Origin: G965276675 sp965276675
GTDB taxonomy: Bacteria > Acidobacteriota > Terriglobia > Terriglobales > Acidobacteriaceae
DNA: 64,000 nt
Reading direction: 5' to 3'
NCBI GenBank assembly: GCA_965276675.1
Contig: OZ255624.1
Coordinates: forward strand, 868,001-932,000
Below are positions 1 to 9,008 of this stretch, one piece after another. The first letter of the stretch is position 1. Every line of letters begins with the position of its first letter. The notes below the pieces were generated by a model. It was given only the letters and a program-made list of their open reading frames with translations, ran no database searches and was not told the origin of the DNA. The translations under genes were made by a program, and so were the position numbers.

Positions 1-1728
1 CAAGCCAGCCAGCACTACCGGCTGCTCTTTGAATCCAACCCTCACCCCATGTGGATGTATGACCGGGAGACGTTAGCCTTCCTACGAGTGAATGACGCCG
101 CAATCCAGCATTACGGCTACTCGCGCGAAGAGTTTCTGAAGATGAGCATCCTGGACATTCGGCTTAGTGAGGATTACGAAAAGCTGGTTGAGGACTTGCG
201 CACGGCGCAGCCCACCCAACTCTCCGGCCCGTGGCGTCACCAGAAGAAAGACGGCAACTTCGTGCAGGTCGACATCGCGAGCCATCTTTTCAAACATGAG
301 GGACGGAATATTACGTTTGCGTTGATGCAGGATGTCACAGAGCGCCAGCGGCTACACGACCAATTAGTGCATCAAGCGAATCACGACATCCTAACCAACC
401 TGCCTAACCGGGCCCTGCTGGAAGATCGTATTGGCCGGGCACTTGCCCATGCCGCCCGATATGAACATAAGTCTGCGCTGCTCTGTATGGATGTAGACCG
501 TTTCAAGCAGATCAACGATACCTATGGTCACGCGGCCGGGGACGTATGCCTGAACGAAATCGCGCAGCGGCTGAGTGCGCGCGTACGCATAGTGGATACC
601 GTCGCCCGCACCGGTGGGGAGGAGTTCACGATCCTGCTACATGACATCACGGACGCGAGTGATGCGGAGACGGTCGCTGCGGACCTGCTGCTCTCGCTTA
701 AGCCGCCGGTCAATTGTGACGCGATCCAGATTGAGCTCGCTGCCAGTATAGGAATTGCGATCTATCCCGACGACGGTACCGATGCAGCCACATTGTGGCG
801 GGATGCAGACACGGCCATGTACCGTGCCAAGCAATCGGGCGGCAATCAGTTTGTGAGTGTCTCGCACGAGATCAGCATGTCGGCCCTTGAATCGAATGAG
901 TTGGAGATGTCACTCCGCCGCGCACTCAGAGACGGTGGCCTGGAGTTGCATTATCAGCCGCAGTTCACGATGGCCGGTCATCTTTGCGGGATCGAGGCGC
1001 TGGTGCGTCTGCGCCATCCGACATTTGGTCTGGTCGGTCCAGACCGCTTCATTCCCATTGCGGAGGAGAGCGGGCTCATCGTTCCGCTAGGAAATTGGGT
1101 GGTCGAAGAGGTGTGCCGGCAACGAGTGGCGTGGCAACAGCAGGGGCTCCATCCGGTGCGAGTCGCTTTCAACGTGTCGCCCCTCCAACTCACACGTTAC
1201 GATTTTTCGAGCCACATTCTCGAAGTTCTCGCCAGATACGATGTGACCCCGGGCATGCTCGAAATGGAAGTGACGGAATCCACTGTCATGCGCAATATCG
1301 GTCATGCTGGCCGGCAGATCGAAACGCTCGCCGCTCTGGGCATTCATTTCTCCGTAGACGATTTCGGCACGGGCTACTCCTCGCTTGGGCACCTGCACCA
1401 GCTGCCAGTGCAAACACTTAAGATCGACCGCTCCTTCACTGCGCGGATTTGTGAGCCGAACGGAACATACCCTATCGTGCAGGCCATCATCTCCCTCGCG
1501 CATAGCCTCGGTATGCAGGTGGTGGCTGAGGGTGTCGAACGAGAGGAGCAATTTGAGCGATTGCATCAGCTGAAGTGCGACAGGGTCCAGGGCTTTCTCT
1601 TCGCACCGGCTCTGCCCGCTGCTGCTGTGACAAAACTGATGCGCGAACATGCGCGTTCTGCAGAGGTCAAGAAGACACCCGAGCTCGATATCAACGTGTC
1701 TGCGCAAGCGGTTCTCACAGGTACCTAG
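1..1728 (+). CDS. PAS-GGDEF-EAL cyclic-di-GMP signalling protein (5' end outside the window)
   Basis: The reading frame is open from base 1, and the residues before the first ATG (base 49) read as a PAS start, YRLLFESNPHPM. The gene therefore begins upstream of the window. Counting from the window edge, a PAS domain covers about residues 1-110, GGDEF 120-280 and EAL 300-545. The diguanylate cyclase signature is intact (GGEEF at 205-209) and is preceded by an RxxD inhibitory site (RIVD) at the standard five-residue spacing. The EAL domain keeps EALVR (332-336), NVSPLQL, DDFGTGYSS, KIDRSF and VVAEGVE, so phosphodiesterase activity is also plausible. No membrane segment is visible in this part; a sensor domain could lie upstream. 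Which activity dominates cannot be told from sequence. Confidence 0.93.
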   Translation, partial: QASQHYRLLFESNPHPMWMYDRETLAFLRVNDAAIQHYGYSREEFLKMSILDIRLSEDYEKLVEDLRTAQPTQLSGPWRHQKKDGNFVQVDIASHLFKHEGRNITFALMQDVTERQRLHDQLVHQANHDILTNLPNRALLEDRIGRALAHAARYEHKSALLCMDVDRFKQINDTYGHAAGDVCLNEIAQRLSARVRIVDTVARTGGEEFTILLHDITDASDAETVAADLLLSLKPPVNCDAIQIELAASIGIAIYPDDGTDAATLWRDADTAMYRAKQSGGNQFVSVSHEISMSALESNELEMSLRRALRDGGLELHYQPQFTMAGHLCGIEALVRLRHPTFGLVGPDRFIPIAEESGLIVPLGNWVVEEVCRQRVAWQQQGLHPVRVAFNVSPLQLTRYDFSSHILEVLARYDVTPGMLEMEVTESTVMRNIGHAGRQIETLAALGIHFSVDDFGTGYSSLGHLHQLPVQTLKIDRSFTARICEPNGTYPIVQAIISLAHSLGMQVVAEGVEREEQFERLHQLKCDRVQGFLFAPALPAAAVTKLMREHARSAEVKKTPELDINVSAQAVLTGT

Positions 1729-1861
1729 CCATCTTCAAGATAAGTGTAGACCGATAGCAAAAGGCGAACGTGGCCATTCCGGGAAGAACAACCACATTCA
1801 CCTTCGCGTTTAGCTTCCTAACTTGAGGTTAAACGACAGCCATAGTTCTTAAGACGCCCGA

Positions 1862-2446
1862 CTACATGGTCGCGCCGGGCGCCTGAATTAGACCGCACGC
1901 AATCCGGGCGCCAGAGTTGCCGGACGGATCCGTCATCATATCGTCAGCCTTCTCGTGCACGATGATCGATGTTCCGCCATTGGCCAGCACGGAATCTGCC
2001 GCAGTTGGATCCAATGAGATGGTCTTGCTCATAAAGGTGGTCTTATCAGTGCCGTCAGCCTTTACTGTCAGGTTGACTGGCAGGTCGCCGGCATGGGCTC
2101 CATTGGGATTTTTCAAGCCATGCTGCTTGGTATCAGGGTTCAGGTGTGGGCCAGCAGACTTGAAATCCGGGCCGTCGCACTTTGCGTTCTGATGGATGTG
2201 AATGCCATGCTCCCCCGGAGGTAAATTGTGCAGATTCACTTTGAACTCAACTTCACCCTTGCGCTGCATCAGGGTAATAGTTCCCGCATCCTGTCCCTGA
2301 GTCGTCTTTATCGCGACGGTGATTGGCTTGACACTCTGAGCACTCCCCACCGCGGGTAGCATAAGCGGCACAGCAGCAAGCGCAGCTGTGAGCAATCCCA
2401 CCTTCTGTACCCCTGTTCTCTGGACAAAAGTCATTCTCGTCTGCAT
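1862..2446 (-). CDS. sodC: Cu,Zn superoxide dismutase, exported
   Basis: Dismutates superoxide in the periplasm. The 194-residue product starts with an N-terminal signal peptide (hydrophobic stretch near residues 17-35, probable cleavage after GSAQ). The copper and zinc ligands are in the expected order: HGIHIHQNAKC, then GPHLNP, HGLKNPNGAHAGDLP, and a late IIVHEKADD followed by GNSGARIACG. The two Cys of the family disulfide are present. I chose the ATG at 2446 because AAGGGAGAG sits just upstream; a longer TTG-initiated frame to 2488 has no comparable site. It is a single transcription unit, with divergent or unrelated neighbours. Confidence 0.93.
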   Translation of the reverse strand: MQTRMTFVQRTGVQKVGLLTAALAAVPLMLPAVGSAQSVKPITVAIKTTQGQDAGTITLMQRKGEVEFKVNLHNLPPGEHGIHIHQNAKCDGPDFKSAGPHLNPDTKQHGLKNPNGAHAGDLPVNLTVKADGTDKTTFMSKTISLDPTAADSVLANGGTSIIVHEKADDMMTDPSGNSGARIACGLIQAPGATM

Positions 2447-2538
2447 TATGCTCTCCCTTGGGTCGATGTGTGCTACTAAAGCACTCAAGTGGATAAGGAT
2501 ACAGGCTTCGCGTGTAGTTCGGGTAAAGTCCCGTCACT

Positions 2539-3882
2539 TCAACGCAGATCCATAACGACGATCCGTCCATCCGAATGGAAGCTTCCCCCCGTAGCCGTCA
2601 TCGCAGTAAGCACGGGATTCGCCGGGGTAACATAGGCGGCGGCCACCAGAGCCCCGGCGGCGGCAAAACTCTGCTCGATGAAATCCCTCTCCTGGTCGAC
2701 ATTCGGATCGATGTGGTGCGTCACGCTGCCATTCCGCTGATCCTTCTCAAACCCGTTGTCGTGCGTAGCCGATCCGACCCACAGTGGCCGCCCATTGACG
2801 GTCTCTTTCGTCTGCCAGACGCGCAGGTGATGACGCACAGCCGCAACCGCTATAGGGTCAGCCCGTGCATAGGACAGATCCTGCGGGCGCCCGAAGAGGT
2901 ACAGCGTGCTCATGGGAACCTCAACATACGAGTGATGTTCCAGAGTGGCCAGCACGCCGTGAAGAATCGCATCCTGGGTCGTCTTGTCCACCGCGACCCA
3001 GCCAGCGCTGGTAAAGGCTTTCTGCACCTGCGCCTCCGTCCCGACAAATGCAAAGTTGACCACATCTCCAGGATCGCCAGCCTGATCCTGAACTCGGTGC
3101 GGGATGCTTTGGAAGAGGGCGGGGGAGATCAAGCTGGTCAGGTCAGGAACAGTCGCTGCGGTCGTTGTTGCTGCGGGCTGTTGTGAAAGTTTCAACGTTA
3201 CATCGTAGGAGCCGTCAGGCGTGAGATCTGTGCTGCTGTTGATGCGCAGATAGAGTTCGCCGCTAACCGTAACGTCGAGCGTTTTAGATTCTCCGATGTT
3301 GAACGGCACGACGGCAGGATCGCTGCCGATGCGGCCCACCAGCGCACCCACTGGCGAGCTCTGGTACGGGAACTGCCGCAGCAGATCTTTCCAGCCCTTC
3401 TCCACACCATCGGCCGTCACCTTGCGGCCATCCGTCATCGTAATCGAACCCCTAGCCGTAAATTGAGCCCGATCGCCTGGCGCCAGCACGACATGCGTGT
3501 CTGTCCAGTCCGCTCCCGTTACTTTCAGGGAATACGATTTTTTCCTGGCCGCAAGTGTCGCCGTGTTCGCCTTAGCCAGCGCGATCGATTGTACCGGTCC
3601 ATGCGCAATGGGCGGCGCGGGAGCGGTTGTAGTCGCGGGTACGGCCGGCTGTGGAGGAACTGGCTTGACGGGTGTGGTCTGCCCGGCAGGATCTTCAAAG
3701 ACGCGCACTGGTGGTGGCGCCTGGTTTGCAGGTGGTGATTGGCCCTGAGCAGAGAGCACAGTCGCGGATGCGAACGCAGTCGCCAGGAAAATTATGCCTG
3801 CCCAGCGGCGCATCCGTCCCTGTACGCGCATGTGGAGACCCCGGTGTTTCAAAGCTCGCCTCCATGCCAAGCTCGCATTCAT
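2539..3882 (-). CDS. exported protein with LssY C-terminal-like domain
   Basis: A protein of about 447 residues. After a basic N terminus comes a membrane or signal segment ending near ATVLSAQGQ, a Pro/Ala-rich linker (about residues 50-95), and a beta-rich middle part. The C-terminal half (about 260-430) has the pattern of the LssY C-terminal family (FVGT, an AGW segment, STLYLFGRPQDL, HHLRVW, WVGSATHD, HIDPNVDQERDF). LssY was named from a Legionella secretion locus, but its biochemical role is not established, so I assign no function. The start at 3882 has AAGGGTG upstream; the reading frame is open further, to 3954, but that region is a hairpin terminator. It lies downstream of ahcY on the same strand but is separated from it by that hairpin. 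Confidence 0.7.
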   Translation of the reverse strand: MNASLAWRRALKHRGLHMRVQGRMRRWAGIIFLATAFASATVLSAQGQSPPANQAPPPVRVFEDPAGQTTPVKPVPPQPAVPATTTAPAPPIAHGPVQSIALAKANTATLAARKKSYSLKVTGADWTDTHVVLAPGDRAQFTARGSITMTDGRKVTADGVEKGWKDLLRQFPYQSSPVGALVGRIGSDPAVVPFNIGESKTLDVTVSGELYLRINSSTDLTPDGSYDVTLKLSQQPAATTTAATVPDLTSLISPALFQSIPHRVQDQAGDPGDVVNFAFVGTEAQVQKAFTSAGWVAVDKTTQDAILHGVLATLEHHSYVEVPMSTLYLFGRPQDLSYARADPIAVAAVRHHLRVWQTKETVNGRPLWVGSATHDNGFEKDQRNGSVTHHIDPNVDQERDFIEQSFAAAGALVAAAYVTPANPVLTAMTATGGSFHSDGRIVVMDLR

Positions 3883-3948
3883 GTTGGCACCCTTACATAG
3901 ACGCAGTTGCGGGCGGCAAGTCGTTCCGCGGATTTGTAATCTTTCAGG

Positions 3949-3986
3949 CAACACAACGCCCCAGCCTAAGCTGGGGCGTTGTGTTG
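3949..3986 (-). terminator. perfect 17-bp hairpin downstream of ahcY
   Basis: Bases 3949-3965 are exactly complementary to 3970-3986 with a 4-base CTAA loop. The hairpin lies 14 bases past the ahcY stop codon and before the next gene on that strand. A long T run is missing, so this may be an intrinsic terminator of the long-stem type or an RNA-stabilising hairpin. Confidence 0.7.
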
Positions 3987-3999
3987 GCGCAGAACGGAA

Positions 4000-5274
4000 C
4001 TAGGTGCCTTCCGACCAGCCGGCTAGGTACTCTGTCTGCTCTGGGGTGAGTGTGTCGATACCCACACCCATGGCCTCGAGCTTGAGCTTGGCTACCCGCT
4101 TATCCAACTCCTCGGGAACGGAGTAGACCTTTTTCTCCATGGTCTTGTAGTTCTTGACCAGGTACTCAGCCGATAGTGCCTGGTTGGCGAAACTCATATC
4201 CATCACGGATGCCGGGTGGCCCTCGGCCGCGGCCAGGTTAATCAGGCGGCCCTCACCGAGAACGTTGACCTTGCGCCCATTGCCCAGCGTGTACTCGTCC
4301 ACAAACTCACGCACCTGGCGCTGCTTGCTGGAAAGCGTGGCGAGCGCCGGGATGTCGATTTCGACATTGAAGTGCCCGGAGTTCGCGACGATCGCGTTGT
4401 TCTTCATCAGCCCGAAGTGCTCTTTGCGCAGAACATCCTTGTTGCCAGTCACGGTGACGAAGATGTCGCCGATCTTGGCTGCTTCTTCCATTGGCATCAC
4501 GCGATAGCCATCCATCACGGCTTCGAGCGCCTTGGTGGGGTCGATCTCGGTGACGATTACATCGGCGCCCATACCGCGAGCGCGCTGCGCCAGACCGCGA
4601 CCGCACCAGCCGAAGCCGGCTACGACAAACTTGGAGCCCGCGAGCAGCACATTCGTCGCGCGCACCACGCCGTCGATGGTCGACTGGCCGGTGCCGTAGC
4701 GGTTGTCAAAGAGGTGCTTAGTGAGTGCGTCGTTGACGGCGATGATCGGGTACTTGAGCATGCCGTCCTTCTGCATGGCATGCAGGCGCACCACACCGGT
4801 GGTGGTCTCTTCCGTGCCGCAGAGCACGCCGTCGAGCGCGTCCTTGCGCTTGGTGTGCAGCAGAGTCACGAGGTCGCAGCCGTCATCCATTGTCATCTGC
4901 GGTTTGTGGTCGATCGCCGCCAGGATGTGCGAGTAGTAGCTGTCGTTGCCCTCACCCTTAATGGCGAAGGTGGAGATGTTGTAGTGCGCGGCCAGCGCGG
5001 CCGCGACATCGTCCTGTGTGGAGAGCGGGTTGGAGGCGCAGAGCGCGATGTCAGCACCGCCGTCACGCAGCGTGATCATCAGGTTCGCGGTCTCGGTGGT
5101 CACGTGCAGGCAGGCTGCTACGCGGATGCCCTTGAGCGGCTGCGTCTTCAGAAATTCTTTGCGGATGCTTTCCAGCACCGGCATGGACTGATTCGCCCAC
5201 TCAATGCGCTTCCGGCCCTGATCTGCCAGTGCCAGATTCTTAACGTCATGCGGTATCGCAGTAGTAGTCGCCAT
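4000..5274 (-). CDS. ahcY: adenosylhomocysteinase (S-adenosyl-L-homocysteine hydrolase)
   Basis: Splits S-adenosylhomocysteine into adenosine and homocysteine, clearing the product of SAM-dependent methylation; NAD-dependent and cytosolic. The 424-residue length and the dinucleotide motif GFGWCGRG (about residues 218-225) match the shorter, archaeal/Thermotoga-like class. The C terminus ends AGWSEGT and lacks the KPxxYRY tail of the longer proteobacterial and eukaryotic enzymes. The substrate-binding segment HVTTETANL and the NRYGTGQST segment are present. ATG 5274 is preceded by AAAGGAT. It is a monocistronic unit ended by the hairpin at 3949-3986. Together with metK at 10.5-11.7 kb it supplies the SAM cycle. 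I found no recognisable SAH riboswitch in the leader. Confidence 0.97.
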   Translation of the reverse strand: MATTTAIPHDVKNLALADQGRKRIEWANQSMPVLESIRKEFLKTQPLKGIRVAACLHVTTETANLMITLRDGGADIALCASNPLSTQDDVAAALAAHYNISTFAIKGEGNDSYYSHILAAIDHKPQMTMDDGCDLVTLLHTKRKDALDGVLCGTEETTTGVVRLHAMQKDGMLKYPIIAVNDALTKHLFDNRYGTGQSTIDGVVRATNVLLAGSKFVVAGFGWCGRGLAQRARGMGADVIVTEIDPTKALEAVMDGYRVMPMEEAAKIGDIFVTVTGNKDVLRKEHFGLMKNNAIVANSGHFNVEIDIPALATLSSKQRQVREFVDEYTLGNGRKVNVLGEGRLINLAAAEGHPASVMDMSFANQALSAEYLVKNYKTMEKKVYSVPEELDKRVAKLKLEAMGVGIDTLTPEQTEYLAGWSEGT

Positions 5275-5566
5275 AGATCCTTTATGTGGCCCACCATCGC
5301 ACTCGCAACTGCTAAGGATTGGCGCGGGTGGGGCATTTGTGTATCCCTACAAGAATATCAGCTCCGGCAAACCGGTCCACGGTTTTTCCTGCTGGATGGG
5401 CCGTTACCTTTGATTGTGTAACTTACCTGCGCTAACTTCGCAGCTTTCTAAGTTGAGGCTGCAGTTGAGCTACAGCCGAAGTCACGACGGCGTGCTGTAC
5501 CATTAGCACCCGCCTTGTAACTTTCATCGCCCCGGCCTATCCAACTCCCTGAGCAAGAGATATCAG

Positions 5567-6205
5567 ATGAAGAGATTGTTGGGTGGACTCGGCGTGTTCC
5601 TGGCGCTGGCGATTAGTCTATCGCCAGCACAGAAGAATGAGCTCGGACTCTCGCTGGGTGCTCTCTTGCCCTCCAGCCCGGGAGCAGTTGCTACGATTAC
5701 GCCACAGAGCACCACCAGCGTCAATTTCGGCGCAGGGATGCTGCTGGAAGCCAACTACGCCAGAACGCTGTCCACACACCCCTTCTTCGCGCTTCAGGTG
5801 GAGGTCCCGCTGTTGGCGGTTCCCAGTGAAAGCGTAAGTTCAAAACCGGCGAGTGAGGTGCCCAGGAACTTCGCATCTCTCTTTATTACCCCGTCGTTGC
5901 GCGTGCGCCTTTTCCCGTCAGGCAAGCTGAGTCCGTGGGGCTCGATCGGCGGCGGCTATGCGAACTATGCGGAGAGCACCACGCTTCAGAATGGTGCGGC
6001 GAACCGGTTTGCGCACGGAATGAGCACAGGCGCGCTGCAATATGGCGTGGGCGCAGACTATAAGCTCGGCGTTCTCTTCCTGCCACTTTCCTTGCGCGGA
6101 GAAGTGCGCAACGTGTATGCCGGATACCCGTCGCTGAATCTAAGACGAGATGGAAGCGGCCAGAACACGCCGGCTGTCACCGGCGGATTTGTTATTCATT
6201 TCTGA
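5567..6205 (+). CDS. outer-membrane beta-barrel protein (porin-like, unassigned)
   Basis: The 212-residue product has a signal peptide (residues 1-21, LALAISLSPAQ) followed by alternating amphipathic strands such as NFGAGMLLEANYAR, SPWGSIGGGYANY, QYGVGADYKL and LSLRGEVRNVYAG. It ends in VTGGFVIHF, with the terminal Phe typical of BAM-recognised barrels. The size fits an 8-strand barrel of the OmpA-N/OmpX size class. I see no ligand-specific motif. It stands alone, with about 140 bases before the next gene on the same strand. Function unknown; outer-membrane location is inferred from architecture. Confidence 0.75.
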   Translation: MKRLLGGLGVFLALAISLSPAQKNELGLSLGALLPSSPGAVATITPQSTTSVNFGAGMLLEANYARTLSTHPFFALQVEVPLLAVPSESVSSKPASEVPRNFASLFITPSLRVRLFPSGKLSPWGSIGGGYANYAESTTLQNGAANRFAHGMSTGALQYGVGADYKLGVLFLPLSLRGEVRNVYAGYPSLNLRRDGSGQNTPAVTGGFVIHF

Positions 6206-6345
6206 CCGTGTGTTCAGTTAATAAGTCCGTCATGGAAAAGATTTGGTCGCTAAACCCAACCGCTACACTCAGCATAGAAACGCTGTACATCGTTAGAAGT
6301 TTCCTGTCGTCCACACGTCACGCACGATCTGCCAGGAGTTGACAC

Positions 6346-6933
6346 ATGCTTGCAAGAACGAAAGTACTTCTATCTCTATGCCTCTTCTTCTTAGGGACCA
6401 TAGGTGCGTTTGCGGCTACGCCGGCGGTTGGCGGCAAGGCTCCGGATTTCACTCTGTCTACGCCGGATGGAACCCCGGTCAGCCTTGACTCGCTCACGGC
6501 AAAGTCGCCGGTCGTTCTCATTGTTCTGCGCGGCTACCCTGGCTATCAGTGCCCCTACTGCCAGCGGCAGGTCCATGATTTTATGGAGAATGCCGATAAG
6601 TTTGCAGATGCTGGCGCCCAGGTCCTGCTGGTCTATCCCGGTCCTCCCGCCGACCTTGCGTCGCATGCGAAAGAGTTTTCGGCCAAGCAGGAGCTACCGC
6701 CAAACTTCCACCTGGTGATCGATCCGGATTACACCTTCACGAATCTCTACGGACTGCGGTGGGATGCCCCGCACGAGACCGCGTATCCATCCACTTTTAT
6801 TTTGAACAACCACAACGTTGTGTTGTTCACGAAGACCAGCCACTCCCACGGCGACCGCACCACGGCAGCCGATACACTCGCGGAACTCAAGCAAACAGGC
6901 GCTCACACTGAACAAAAAGGCTCTGGTCGATAA
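6346..6933 (+). CDS. exported peroxiredoxin/redoxin-family protein
   Basis: 195 residues: signal peptide (about 1-23, ending AFA), then an AhpC/TSA-type thioredoxin fold. The motif GYQCPYCQRQ (about residues 68-77) places two cysteines as CxxC where a peroxiredoxin has its peroxidatic Cys. This suggests either an atypical peroxiredoxin or a periplasmic thiol-disulfide protein. Further family landmarks are GGKAPDFTLSTPDG and VIDPDYTFTNLYGLRW. No second resolving Cys is visible later in the chain. The gene is convergent with ada, 27 bases apart. A peroxide-detoxifying role is plausible, but the substrate is not determined by sequence. Confidence 0.85.
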   Translation: MLARTKVLLSLCLFFLGTIGAFAATPAVGGKAPDFTLSTPDGTPVSLDSLTAKSPVVLIVLRGYPGYQCPYCQRQVHDFMENADKFADAGAQVLLVYPGPPADLASHAKEFSAKQELPPNFHLVIDPDYTFTNLYGLRWDAPHETAYPSTFILNNHNVVLFTKTSHSHGDRTTAADTLAELKQTGAHTEQKGSGR

Positions 6934-6960
6934 CTGATTCAGCACCTATAAATCTCGTTG

Positions 6961-8085
6961 TCAATTTCCGTTTGCCGGGGAACTCTTCCTGGCTTCCAGT
7001 TCCAGCAGCTTTTGCTTGCGCTCCGTACCCCAGCGATAGCCCGTGATCGCGCCATCTCTCCCAATCACCCGATGGCAGGGCACCACTAGCGCCAGTGGAT
7101 TGCGTGCACACGCCTGCGCCACGGCGCGCACCGCCCGCGGATGCCCCAGCTCATTGGCCACTTGTGAGTAGCTGCGCGTCTCTCCTCGGGGAATCCCCTG
7201 GAGCGCCTTCCAGACCCGCTGCTGAAAAGCCGTAGCGCGTATGTCGAGCGGGAGGTCAAAAGAAGCGGGATGTTCGGTCAACGTGGACAGAATCTGAGCC
7301 ACCGCCAGGTGAAGCGTCCCGCCGCTCCCGTTCGCGGAGCTTTCGTTTGCAGTTTGTGGGGTGATTGCCGCCTGGGCGAAGCGGGCACGCAGTTCCGTTT
7401 CCAGAGAAGCTGCATCCCCGCCTAGCGCAATATAGCAGACTCCGCGAGCTGTCGTTGCGACCAGCAAAGTGCCGAGCGCGCATGCGGCGGTCGCGTACTC
7501 GATCGTCTCGCCCGCGCCGCTTGCCTTGTATTTTGCTGGCTGCATTCCAAGCATCCTCTCTGAGCCCTCGTACATTCGGCTCAACGACGCAAAGCCGGCG
7601 TCGTAGATTGCATCTGTCACGGTTACGTTATTGGCGAGCCCCTCTCGCAGACGCTGCGCGCGGAGCTCGATCTGGTAATGGCGCGGACTCACACCCAGCA
7701 CGCGTTCAAACATGCGCTGAATGGTAAACGGGCTTAATCCAGCATGGAGCCCCAGCTCCTTAAGCGTGACCATGCGGTCGAGGTTTGTCTCAAGATAGCC
7801 GCACAGCCGGGCAACGGCCTCAGCCTCGGCATGACGGCCCGCCGGATGGCACCGGCGGCAGGCACGGTATCCGGCAGCGATAGCGTCCGTGTGGCCGGAA
7901 AAGAAGCGCACATGCCGGCGCGCCGGCCGGCGGCTTGGGCAAGAGGGGCGGCAGAAGATGCCGGTTGTCTCTACGGCATAGACAAAGCGGCTGTCCGCCC
8001 CGCTATCGCGCGCCAGCACCGCTGTCCATGCCTGATCCGGATCGAAGGTGCGTGGGTCGAAGGTGAGTACGTCTAGTGTGCTCAT
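6961..8085 (-). CDS. ada: Ada: methylphosphotriester/O6-methylguanine-DNA repair protein and regulator
   Basis: A full-length 374-residue Ada. The N-terminal zinc domain has C45, C49, C76 and C79, the same spacing as E. coli Ada C38/C42/C69/C72; C45 would accept the methyl group from phosphotriesters and switch on transcription. An AraC-type helix-turn-helix follows (about 85-180, KELGLHAGLSPFTIQRMF), then a methyltransferase domain with the active-site PCHRV (Cys about 337). It therefore combines adaptive-response activator and suicide repair enzyme. The ATG at 8085 was chosen because the conserved N domain begins shortly after it; the frame is open upstream to 8454, but that overlaps the divergent methyltransferase gene. 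An alkylation-inducible self-regulated promoter is likely, but no Ada box was identified. Confidence 0.95.
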   Translation of the reverse strand: MSTLDVLTFDPRTFDPDQAWTAVLARDSGADSRFVYAVETTGIFCRPSCPSRRPARRHVRFFSGHTDAIAAGYRACRRCHPAGRHAEAEAVARLCGYLETNLDRMVTLKELGLHAGLSPFTIQRMFERVLGVSPRHYQIELRAQRLREGLANNVTVTDAIYDAGFASLSRMYEGSERMLGMQPAKYKASGAGETIEYATAACALGTLLVATTARGVCYIALGGDAASLETELRARFAQAAITPQTANESSANGSGGTLHLAVAQILSTLTEHPASFDLPLDIRATAFQQRVWKALQGIPRGETRSYSQVANELGHPRAVRAVAQACARNPLALVVPCHRVIGRDGAITGYRWGTERKQKLLELEARKSSPANGN

Positions 8086-8223
8086 GAATCCATGTTGGCA
8101 GGGCTGAGCCGGGTGCGCCATCCGGAGCTTGCTTCGGAAGTTGAGATGGCTCGGCCAGCTACGTTGTTCCGATTTTAAATGGAGCCGCCCCTTGCATCCG
8201 CTACCCTGATCGGTGGAGCAGCC

Positions 8224-8997
8224 ATGAGTCTCGGCAAAGTCGTTTACGTTTTGCGGCGGCAAGTCGCCAACCGCGGTGTGGCGGGAGCAGCTAAGAACAT
8301 TGCAGCGACGTTGCTGGCCCGGTTGTCGCCCAAATCGGAGAAGGAGTACTCGAAGGTTCATCCGTTCGACATCGCGCACGGGGTTGACACCAGCGGCTTC
8401 GTTACCGCGCGCGACCTCCCTTCGGGGCACCGCAACGACATCTACCGCAGTCACTACTACGGCGCTTCTCCCTCGCTGGTGCGCGGCATCTGTGAAGCTT
8501 TGGAGCTGGACCTGCCGCGGTTTTCGTTTGTGGACATTGGCAGCGGCAAAGGACGCGTGCTGCTGCTAGCCTCGCACCTTCCGTTCCGGGAGATCGTGGG
8601 GGTGGAGCTTTCGCCAGAGCTGAGCGCCGTCGCCGAGCGCAACATAGAGGCCTATCGATCGCCGGAGCGCCTCTGCACGGCAGTGAGCGCGGTTACGGCG
8701 GATGCAGGCAGCTTTGCGTTTCCGCCCACACCGCTGGTCTTGTTCCTATATCACCCGTTTGGACCGCCGGTGCTCGAAGCGATGCTCCGCAACCTCCAAA
8801 ACTCGCTGCGTGAGCAGCCGCGTGATGTCTACATGCTGTACCTGTGCCCGGAGCACCAGCCAATACTGGCGAAGAGTCCATCTCTGGAGAGGCTTTGGGA
8901 GCGTGAATTCGCCCTGAGCGACGAGGACTATGCGGCGTATGCCTTTCCGACCAGAGTGGAGCGGTGCGCGCTGTTCCGGGTAAGGGCCGCCGCGTAG
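8224..8997 (+). CDS. class I SAM-dependent methyltransferase, substrate unknown
   Basis: 257 residues. SAM-binding motif I is clear (FVDIGSGKGRVLLLAS, about residues 102-117), followed by an acidic end of strand 2 (VGVELSPEL). The motif IV region is LVLFLYHPFG (about 175-184), so the catalytic-acid position carries YHPFG rather than the N/DPPY of DNA and protein N-methylases. ATG 8224 is preferred over 8179 because GGTGGAG lies upstream of it. The sequence divergence from ada is short, so the two promoters share 8086-8223. The 3' end converges on the acetyltransferase-like gene with an 11-base gap. Small molecule, lipid and protein are all possible substrates. Confidence 0.8.
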   Translation: MSLGKVVYVLRRQVANRGVAGAAKNIAATLLARLSPKSEKEYSKVHPFDIAHGVDTSGFVTARDLPSGHRNDIYRSHYYGASPSLVRGICEALELDLPRFSFVDIGSGKGRVLLLASHLPFREIVGVELSPELSAVAERNIEAYRSPERLCTAVSAVTADAGSFAFPPTPLVLFLYHPFGPPVLEAMLRNLQNSLREQPRDVYMLYLCPEHQPILAKSPSLERLWEREFALSDEDYAAYAFPTRVERCALFRVRAAA

Positions 8998-9008
8998 CGT
9001 AAGAAGGT

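Noticed and set aside
4216..5421. 401-residue plus-strand open frame opposite ahcY
   Set aside because: It mirrors the ahcY coding frame, is His/Val/Gly-biased as expected from a high-GC antisense frame, has no family motif, and ahcY is certain.
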